NCBI GenBank assembly: GCA_016302225.1 | Contig: JAEDOB010000024.1 | Coordinates: 1 to 13,843 of the forward strand | Source: Oscillospiraceae bacterium | GTDB lineage: Bacteria > Bacillota > Clostridia > Oscillospirales > Ruminococcaceae | Length of the DNA stretch: 13,843 bases | Reading direction: 5' to 3' | Shown: positions 7,917 to 13,843 of the stretch, piece by piece | Layout: every line of letters starts with the position of its first letter | Numbering within the stretch: the first letter of the stretch is position 1 | Position numbers and translations under genes: made by a program | Notes under the pieces: generated by a model | What the model saw: the letters and a program-made list of their open reading frames with translations, nothing else | What the model was told of the DNA's origin: nothing | The model's database searches: none

Positions 7917-9458
7917 TTGCGTAAAAAAATAGTTTCAGTAATTGCCGCTCTGACGGCTGCTGTTACCCTGTTGACGTCCTGTATGCAGAGAAACGAGCCA
8001 GACATTTCAAAGGACCCGCTGCCCAGCCTTACGACGACCGAGTCGGAAACATTGAGGGCTGAGGTGACCGCCGTTCCCATGGAGGAAACAACCACCTCCG
8101 AAACCACCGAAAAGGAAACAACCACTGCCGAAACCACCACGGAGGAAACGGAAAGCAGTACGGAACCCACCACCGTCCCCACAGAAGGCACAAAGGCTCC
8201 TGAAACCACGCCGTCCACAGTCGTATTGACGGTAACTCCCACCGAAACCGAAGCACAGCCCACAGAAACGACCTCTGCGCCTCCCGAAACAACGGTATCT
8301 TCGGAAACTACCGCTCCTCCCACGGAAACGACCACGGTGCAGACCACCACGCTCCCCGAAACAACGACAACGGTTCCCGAAACGACTGCCGAAAAGCAAA
8401 ATCAGTCAAAGGCGCAGGTCAATCCCATAACGGGAAAAACCATCATCACCCGTCCTTACAGCTATTACAAGCTGACCGCCGAGGAACAGGCTGTCTATGA
8501 CGAGATATATGACCATGCAATGGACCTTGATATAGAGTTCACCTTCTCCGAGCCGAGAGATATTGACACCATTTACAAGGTCTATGAGCTTCTTGTCAAT
8601 GAGGAGATAGAGCTTTTCTATCTGGACAACAAGTTCTATTATTCGGGCACTCCCGCCACAAAAATGAAGCTGGGCTACAACGACACCAAGCTGAATATCA
8701 AGAAGAAAAAGCAGGACCTGAACACAGCCACTCAGGAGATACTTGCAAAGGTAACGTCGGGAATGAGCGATTATGACATGGTGAAGCTTTTCCATGACGA
8801 GATAATCCGCACCTGCGTATACGACACCGAAGCCACCAACAATATCTACGGCGCACTGGTGGAAAAGCGGACAATGTGCCAGGGCTATGCGGGCGCTTTC
8901 CTGAGATTGTGCAACCTGACGGGCATTCCCGCCCTGCTTATCACAGGCTCCACCAATGAGCCGCATATGTGGAATATGGTCAAGATAGACGGCGAATGGT
9001 ACCATATCGACCTGACCTGGGACGACCCCGATAAGGAGGATTACCCCGAATTCTGCCGTTACGACTATTTCGGACTTGACACCGCAGCCATCAAAAAGCT
9101 CCGCACCATCGACAACTACTCCTACGCTCTCCCCGAAGCGACCTCCGACAGATACAACTACTTTGTAAAAAGCAAGCTGTTGGCGGACAACTATGAGGGC
9201 GCAAAGCTGATGGTGACAAACGAGCTTTACAACTGCATCAGGGAAAGGGGCTACGGCATTCAGATAAAATGCGCAACACCCGAGCTTTTCCTTGAGGTCA
9301 AGTCAAAAATGCTCACTGCGTCCGATGCGGACGGCTTTGCCATTCTGGAAGAGGTAAATGCCGCAGCGGGAGGCGGAGTTATCGAAACGGAATCTATCTA
9401 TTACGCTGCCGACGAGGGAACGCTTGTTATCAAGATATATCTGAAATATCTGTCATAA
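7917..9458 (+). CDS. TG4: transglutaminase-like lipoprotein with long Thr-rich linker
   Basis: From the TTG at 7917 the product has 513 residues, the longest of the five. The signal peptide MRKKIVSVIAALTAAVTL ends in a textbook lipobox LTSC (C22). Residues 39-158 form a Thr/Glu/Pro-rich spacer with irregular ETTT, PETT and APPETT units. The helical module begins at RPYSYYKLTAEEQAVY (about 179). The core has Cys321 in CQGYAGAF, His350 in PHMWNMV and Asp365 in HIDLTWDDP. The C-terminal module begins near RYNYF (about 413). The HMWNM and YHxDxTWDD signatures are shared with TG5 and not with TG1-TG3. The gene starts 24 nt after TG3 and is probably translated from the same message. An extracytoplasmic, membrane-tethered enzyme is expected; substrate unknown. 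The alternative start at 7911 would add two residues. Confidence 0.87.
   Translation: MRKKIVSVIAALTAAVTLLTSCMQRNEPDISKDPLPSLTTTESETLRAEVTAVPMEETTTSETTEKETTTAETTTEETESSTEPTTVPTEGTKAPETTPSTVVLTVTPTETEAQPTETTSAPPETTVSSETTAPPTETTTVQTTTLPETTTTVPETTAEKQNQSKAQVNPITGKTIITRPYSYYKLTAEEQAVYDEIYDHAMDLDIEFTFSEPRDIDTIYKVYELLVNEEIELFYLDNKFYYSGTPATKMKLGYNDTKLNIKKKKQDLNTATQEILAKVTSGMSDYDMVKLFHDEIIRTCVYDTEATNNIYGALVEKRTMCQGYAGAFLRLCNLTGIPALLITGSTNEPHMWNMVKIDGEWYHIDLTWDDPDKEDYPEFCRYDYFGLDTAAIKKLRTIDNYSYALPEATSDRYNYFVKSKLLADNYEGAKLMVTNELYNCIRERGYGIQIKCATPELFLEVKSKMLTASDADGFAILEEVNAAAGGGVIETESIYYAADEGTLVIKIYLKYLS
8031..8390 (+). repeat. Thr-rich low-complexity linker tract in TG4
   Basis: About 120 codons are dominated by Thr, Glu, Pro and Ala, with recurring ETTT, TETT and APPETT words. 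Unlike TG1 there is no regular unit length, so the tract looks like an older, scrambled repeat. It separates the lipid anchor from the folded part. Long antisense open frames rich in Val/Ser or Gly/Arg arise here purely from this composition. Confidence 0.8.
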
Positions 9459-9547
9459 AAACCGCTGACTTAATCGACATTTCTGCTGCCTAAGTGACGT
9501 AACACCAATTAATAAGTATTTTCCAAAAAAACCGCATTACCATCATG

Positions 9548-9555
9548 AGAGGAGG
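9548..9555 (+). promoter_or_regulatory. Strong ribosome binding site for TG5 (UUG start)
   Basis: AGAGGAGG is the best Shine-Dalgarno match in the window and lies 8 nt before the TTG at 9564. No ATG in that frame precedes the signal peptide, so a strong SD appears to offset a weak start codon. Confidence 0.8.
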
Positions 9556-9563
9556 CGGCTGAA

Positions 9564-10787
9564 TTGATAAACAAACACAAAAGAATAGCCGCCGCACTCT
9601 CTGCGGCGGCTTTGACAATATACAGCCTGTGCGGCTGCTCGGACAGTGAGCTGCCCGAGGAAAACGGCATCGAAGAGGTGACCGTCATATCCGACGGCAC
9701 TCAGGCGGAAACTGCCTACGAAATGCCCCCCCTCAGCGATTATTACGCAGACTACGACAAATACTCCGATTGGGAGACCCGCTTCGGCTATTTCCAGCTG
9801 ACCGAAGAGGACAGGAAGATATACGACGCCACCGTTTCCACTATGAAAAATATGTCCCCAAAGCTGCCCCTTTACACCGATGAGCGAAATTACAGACGTA
9901 TACTTAACCTTATTTCCATTGAACAGCTGGGGATATTCTACCTGAAAAGCACCTCGGCGTCCCTTGACGACAGGGGGAAATATTTCAACGTTGACTTTTC
10001 CTACCGATATTCTGCGACACAGGTGGAGGAAATGACCAATCTTACGGAGCTTGAAGCGCAAAATCTCCTATCGTCAATACCCACGGGAGCGGACGATTAC
10101 CAAAAGCTTTTGTATATCCACGACTGGCTGGTAAAAAATGTCACCAAAAACACCGAGTCGGAATATGCCGCCTCAATTTACGGAACTCTGGTAAAGCGGA
10201 CCGCCCTGTGTGAAGGATATGCAAAGACCTTCTCCTACCTCTGCAACCTTCTGGGCATAGAAAACATTATTGTAACGGGCTTTACCGATGTCCCACATAT
10301 GTGGAATATGGTTCGGCTGGACGGCAGCTGGTATCACGTCGATGTTACCTGGGACGACGTAAACATCGGACTTCCCGACTTTGTGTCATACCAATTTTTC
10401 CTTGTCCCCGATAAGACGATCAAGGAAAACCGCACCATTGACAGTACCATATTTATCCCCCCCGAAGCAAAGGGCGGAGAATACGAATATTTCGTAAAGG
10501 AAGGGCTGATGGCAGACACTGTTGACGAATTCCCCGATGTCCTTGCAAAAAGCATTGTGAGATCGGCAAGGGAAAACAGCCGCTTTGCCATGATAAAATT
10601 TTCGAAAAACGACGAATATATCTTCTTCCTCAACGAGATAAACAACAGCGACAAGGGCATAAAGTCCGCCCTGGAAACGGCAAACGCTCAGCTGGCGGAG
10701 GACGGCATTTCCGTTGAGATAGAAACCCGAATAAACGCCGACCCGTACCGAACTGCGGTATTTATCCTGAAACGGACGGACAGCTGA
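9564..10787 (+). CDS. TG5: transglutaminase-like lipoprotein with short acidic spacer
   Basis: The TTG start gives 407 residues. The N-terminus MINKHKRIAAALSAAALTIYSL leads to lipobox LCGC, C25 lipidated. The spacer (about 26-70) is acidic and Tyr-rich (LSDYYADYDKYSDW) and lacks the Thr-rich tracts of TG1 and TG4. The helical module starts near RFGYFQLTEEDRKIY (about 73). The core has Cys216 in CEGYAKTF, His245 in PHMWNMV and Asp260 in HVDVTWDD. The usual TWDDP proline is replaced by valine, a small deviation after the catalytic Asp. The C-terminal module begins near YEYF (about 307). TG5 groups with TG4. A 105-nt gap precedes it, and addB follows only 11 nt after its stop codon, so the two are very likely co-transcribed. 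As for the other TG proteins, the reaction (cross-linking, deamidation or hydrolysis) is not decidable here. Confidence 0.86.
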   Translation: MINKHKRIAAALSAAALTIYSLCGCSDSELPEENGIEEVTVISDGTQAETAYEMPPLSDYYADYDKYSDWETRFGYFQLTEEDRKIYDATVSTMKNMSPKLPLYTDERNYRRILNLISIEQLGIFYLKSTSASLDDRGKYFNVDFSYRYSATQVEEMTNLTELEAQNLLSSIPTGADDYQKLLYIHDWLVKNVTKNTESEYAASIYGTLVKRTALCEGYAKTFSYLCNLLGIENIIVTGFTDVPHMWNMVRLDGSWYHVDVTWDDVNIGLPDFVSYQFFLVPDKTIKENRTIDSTIFIPPEAKGGEYEYFVKEGLMADTVDEFPDVLAKSIVRSARENSRFAMIKFSKNDEYIFFLNEINNSDKGIKSALETANAQLAEDGISVEIETRINADPYRTAVFILKRTDS

Positions 10788-10798
10788 AAGGAGCAGCC

Positions 10799-13700
10799 AT
10801 GAAAACCAAGCTTACCATTATAACAGGCGGCGCAGGCAGCGGAAAATCCACGCTTATGTCGGAAAAAATCAGGCTGGCTGCCGAAAGCGGTCACAGCGTC
10901 ATTGCCTGCATTCCCGAGCAGTTTTCCTTTGAATATGACCGTATGATGTACGAAAGATTGGGCATAAAGCTTTATAACTCCATTGAGGCGGCAGGGTTTT
11001 CACGTATTGCCGCCGATATTTTCGCCAAATTCGGCGGTTCTGGCGGACGCTCCGCCGACGACCTGACAAGAACCATAATCATTCACTGCACCATCTCCCG
11101 CCTGAAAAACGAAGGCGCACTCAGCTGCTATTCACGTCAGGCAGGCTCCCCCGCCTTTGCGGAAAGCTGCCTTGAAACCATCAAAGAGCTGATGACTGCG
11201 GGCATTACCCCCGAAAACCTTATTTCATTCAGCAGCAATTCGCAGACGGACGCAAAGCTGGCGGATATTTCCCTCATATACGCCGAATATGTGAAATCTC
11301 TGGCGGCGTCAGGCTTCAAGGACAGCCATGCGGATATTTACAATGCAGCCCTTATCGCACGGGAAAAGCTCTGCTTCAAGGGTACCGATATTTTCATCGA
11401 CGAGTTCAAAAGCTTTACGGGAGATCAGTACGAAATGATCGCCGCCATGCTGTCCTCTGCCCGTTCGGTGACGGTGGCTCTCTCCGCCGAAAAACAGCCG
11501 AAGAAGAAATACGGGCTTTTTGACACCCCCAATGAAACCGTGTCATCACTGACCGCCCTGGCTGAGGAGGTCGGCGCAGAGGTGGTGAGGAACCATATTG
11601 ACGGAACGGTGCGGTTTTCCTCCGACGACCTGCGTTTTCTCTCGGAAAATATACTTCGTCCCGTCCGCAAAAAATTCTCCGAAAACTGCGAAAACGTGAA
11701 GATCGCCGAGGGCGAGGACATTTACAGCGAAGCCGATTACGTCTGCGCCGAAATTCGCCGCCTGACCGCCGAGGAGGGCTATCGGTTCTCGGATATTGCG
11801 GTTGTTTCCCGAAATATGCCAAACTATCGAGCCGTGCTGGAGGGTGCCTTTGAGCGTTACGGAATTGTGGGCAGCCAAAGCGGAAAGCAGGCTGCGGGGA
11901 ACCGTCCCGAGGCGGTGTTTGCGGCAGCTGCCCTAAAGCTGGCGGCGGCGTCCGTACCGTCGGCGGAGGATATTCTCCGTCTGCTGAAAACGGGGCTTGC
12001 GGGATTTTCTGCGGAGGAAATTTCGGAATTTGAGAACTACATTTATACTTTGAGTATAGACGGAAGGCTGTTATCTCAGGAATTTGTCTATAAGACGGAT
12101 ATGACCGAGCTGACCGCCGAAGAATTGGAGGAATTCCTGCCCGAGCAGATACGAAAAGCGGTCATGGAGCCCATAGAGCGTTTCGCAAACGCCGCCAAAG
12201 ACAAAACCGCCGACGAGATATGTATGCTTTTCTGCCAATATCTTGAAGAGGTCAGGCTGACGGAAAACACCGCCGCCCTTATCAACCAACTGACCGACAG
12301 CGCAGACGGCGTCCCCGATGCAGAAAAGCTCACCGCAGCAAGGGAGCACAAGCAGCTGCTGGAATCCCTTGCAAGATACATATCCGCCATAAGACGTGCA
12401 GCAGGCAGCGAAAAATTCACCCTAGCGGACTTTTACACCCTTTTCTCAGCGGGACTTTCAAAGCTAAAGCTTTCCGAACCGCCCCAGACGCTGGACTGCG
12501 TAACCGTGGAGCCTGCGGAAACTGCCCGCCTTGCCGACCCGAAGGTAATTTTTATACTGGGAGTAAATGACGGTATCTTCCCCATGCCCGCAAAGGCAAC
12601 GGGACTGTTCACCGCAAGAGAGCGTACGGAGCTTGAACAAAAGGGCTTGAAGCTGTCGGGGGACACGGAGGCAAAATCCGCCGAGGAACGGTTCATTGCC
12701 TACAATATGATCTCGGCGGCATCGGATAAGCTGTTTCTTACATACACCCTTGCCGACGCATCGGGAGCGGCGCAGTACCCCTCTGCCATAATCGGTCAGA
12801 CCTGCGGAATTCTCGGCATTTCCCCCATAAAAATATCCGAGCTGCCCCAGCAGTTCTTCGCCACTACGGACAAGGCGGCGTTCTATTCCTATGCCAAAAA
12901 TATCGAACGGAAGGACAGGGAAACGGCTTCCCTGAAAGCCTATCTGAAAAGCAATCCCGCCACCGCCCCCCTGGTGGATTCCCTGGACAGGGCGGGACGG
13001 AAAACGCCCCACAGAATAGACGACAGCAGCATCACGGCGGAGTTTTTCGGCGACAGCATACATATGTCCGCATCAAGCTTTGAGACCTTCAGCGGCTGCC
13101 CCTTTGCATATTTCTGTAAATATTGTCTGGGAATTCTCGCAAGACAGCAGCTGAATCTCCAACCGTCGGTCAGCGGCTCGGCAATTCACCACTGCCTGTT
13201 CAAGCTGTTATCCGCACACCCGAACGATTTCCCCGAAATATCCGCAGAAATAATGGACAGCGAAATAAAAGCTGCCCTTGCCGAATACCGTGACAGCAAG
13301 CTGTGCGGCTCCTACGGAAAAACCATGCGCTTCAACTCCAATTACAGCCGTATCTTTGACACGGTGAAAAGCCTTGCAATTCATCTTAGGGCAGAGCTGG
13401 CGCAGTCCTCCTTTGTGCCGAAAAAATTTGAATTCCGTGTGAAATTCCGTCAGCCTATGGGCAATAATTCCTCCGTATTTTTCAGCGGCATTGCAGACCG
13501 CATTGACATATGGGAAAAGGACAGCCGAAGCAAGTATCTCCGTGTGGTTGACTACAAATCGGGCAAAAAGACCTTCAAGCTTTCCGATGTATATAACGGC
13601 GTAAATATGCAGATGCTTTTCTACCTGTTTATGCTGACCGACGATACACGGGGCATCTTCCCCGACGCTAAGCCTGCGGGAGTGCTCTATCAGCCTGCGG

Positions 13701-13843
13701 GAGTTGTTCCCCCTTCTCTGGGACGCTCTGCCGACGATAAAGCTGTTACCGACGCCGATGATAAATTCTTTAAGATGAAGGGCTTCGTCCTGGAGGATTA
13801 CAGCGTCATCTCCGCAATGGAGCACCCCGTTTCCGACCCCACC
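10799..13843 (+). CDS. addB: ATP-dependent helicase/deoxyribonuclease subunit B, AddB (3' end missing)
   Basis: The ATG at 10799 has SD AAAGGAG (10787-10793) 5 nt upstream, overlapping the last base of the TG5 stop codon. The frame stays open for 1015 codons to the window end; AddB of Bacillus has about 1170 residues, so roughly the last 10-15% is missing. Seen features: Walker A GGAGSGKS at residues 10-17; a Walker-B-like DEFKSFT segment; the family motif around ILGVNDGIFP in the helicase-like part; the first Fe-S cluster cysteine C767 in SGCPFAYFCKY; and the nuclease residues D900 in GIADRID and D918-Y919-K920 in VVDYKSGKKTF. The remaining three Fe-S cysteines should lie downstream. AddB pairs with AddA to process double-strand ends for recombination, one strand being cut by the AddB nuclease; the N-terminal part reads Chi-like sites. 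addA would be expected next. Sits at the end of a surface-enzyme cluster, an unusual neighbour. Confidence 0.93.
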   Translation, partial: MKTKLTIITGGAGSGKSTLMSEKIRLAAESGHSVIACIPEQFSFEYDRMMYERLGIKLYNSIEAAGFSRIAADIFAKFGGSGGRSADDLTRTIIIHCTISRLKNEGALSCYSRQAGSPAFAESCLETIKELMTAGITPENLISFSSNSQTDAKLADISLIYAEYVKSLAASGFKDSHADIYNAALIAREKLCFKGTDIFIDEFKSFTGDQYEMIAAMLSSARSVTVALSAEKQPKKKYGLFDTPNETVSSLTALAEEVGAEVVRNHIDGTVRFSSDDLRFLSENILRPVRKKFSENCENVKIAEGEDIYSEADYVCAEIRRLTAEEGYRFSDIAVVSRNMPNYRAVLEGAFERYGIVGSQSGKQAAGNRPEAVFAAAALKLAAASVPSAEDILRLLKTGLAGFSAEEISEFENYIYTLSIDGRLLSQEFVYKTDMTELTAEELEEFLPEQIRKAVMEPIERFANAAKDKTADEICMLFCQYLEEVRLTENTAALINQLTDSADGVPDAEKLTAAREHKQLLESLARYISAIRRAAGSEKFTLADFYTLFSAGLSKLKLSEPPQTLDCVTVEPAETARLADPKVIFILGVNDGIFPMPAKATGLFTARERTELEQKGLKLSGDTEAKSAEERFIAYNMISAASDKLFLTYTLADASGAAQYPSAIIGQTCGILGISPIKISELPQQFFATTDKAAFYSYAKNIERKDRETASLKAYLKSNPATAPLVDSLDRAGRKTPHRIDDSSITAEFFGDSIHMSASSFETFSGCPFAYFCKYCLGILARQQLNLQPSVSGSAIHHCLFKLLSAHPNDFPEISAEIMDSEIKAALAEYRDSKLCGSYGKTMRFNSNYSRIFDTVKSLAIHLRAELAQSSFVPKKFEFRVKFRQPMGNNSSVFFSGIADRIDIWEKDSRSKYLRVVDYKSGKKTFKLSDVYNGVNMQMLFYLFMLTDDTRGIFPDAKPAGVLYQPAGVVPPSLGRSADDKAVTDADDKFFKMKGFVLEDYSVISAMEHPVSDPT

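Noticed and set aside
7889..8399. Antisense Val/Ser-rich and Gly/Arg-rich open frames opposite the TG4 linker
   Set aside because: Same composition artefact, and they overlap a well-supported lipoprotein gene.
9459..9547. Possible promoter or terminator in the gap before TG5
   Set aside because: A TCGACA-like -35 has no -10 box at the right distance, and no stable hairpin with a T run was found.
9545..9562. Mini-ORF ATG AGA GGA GGC GGC TGA overlapping the TG5 ribosome binding site
   Set aside because: No SD of its own; it exists because the SD is purine-rich. Translational coupling is conceivable but unsupported.

Overview
The window looks like chromosomal DNA of a Gram-positive anaerobe of the Clostridia, most likely a Ruminococcus-type Oscillospiraceae. 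This is inferred from style rather than from a marker gene: lipoprotein signal peptides of the form MKKxLSxLLA, long Thr/Glu/Pro linkers typical of ruminococcal surface proteins, AGAAAGGA-type ribosome binding sites, and an AddB-type recombination nuclease. All eight genes lie on the + strand and almost all of the window is coding.

Layout. (1) 1-2094 is the 3' part of a large polytopic membrane protein, probably a GT-C/YfhO-like glycosyltransferase. It ends at a perfect 22-nt inverted repeat followed by six T's (intrinsic terminator, 2101-2128). (2) A 130-nt leader region holds three phased TTACAA repeats and then a near-consensus sigma-A promoter (TTGACT-17-TATAAT, 2260-2288). (3) 2328-3746 is a CNNM/CorC-type membrane protein (DUF21, CBS pair, CorC_HlyC). 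(4) 3779-10787 holds five consecutive paralogous lipoproteins, TG1 to TG5, each with an intact transglutaminase-like Cys-His-Asp triad. (5) 10799 to the window end is addB, cut off near its 3' end after 1015 codons. I see no convincing terminator or second promoter between 2289 and the end, so the CorC gene, the five TG genes and addB may form one transcript. Gaps are 32, 26, 134, 24, 105 and 11 nt.

The most notable content is the TG cluster. All five proteins share the same plan: lipobox cysteine, variable spacer, helical N-terminal module of about 95 residues, transglutaminase core, and a C-terminal module of about 90-100 residues that I do not recognise. The catalytic spacing is nearly constant (Cys to His 29-31 residues, His to Asp 15), while the spacers range from about 30 to 120 or more residues. 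Two of these carry Thr-rich low-complexity tracts, and TG1 has in-frame 18-bp and 21-bp tandem repeats. TG1 and TG2 are close copies, TG4 and TG5 form a second lineage, and TG3 is intermediate. The simplest reading is stepwise tandem duplication of a surface-tethered Cys-His-Asp enzyme, with selection keeping every active site and changing reach from the membrane. Whether they cross-link, deamidate or hydrolyse, and on what substrate, cannot be read from the sequence.

A strong imperfect hairpin (6604-6667) without a U-tract lies between TG2 and TG3 and may separate expression of the first two enzymes from the rest. TG4 and TG5 appear to start with UUG. No tRNA, rRNA, CRISPR array, insertion sequence or phage gene was seen.
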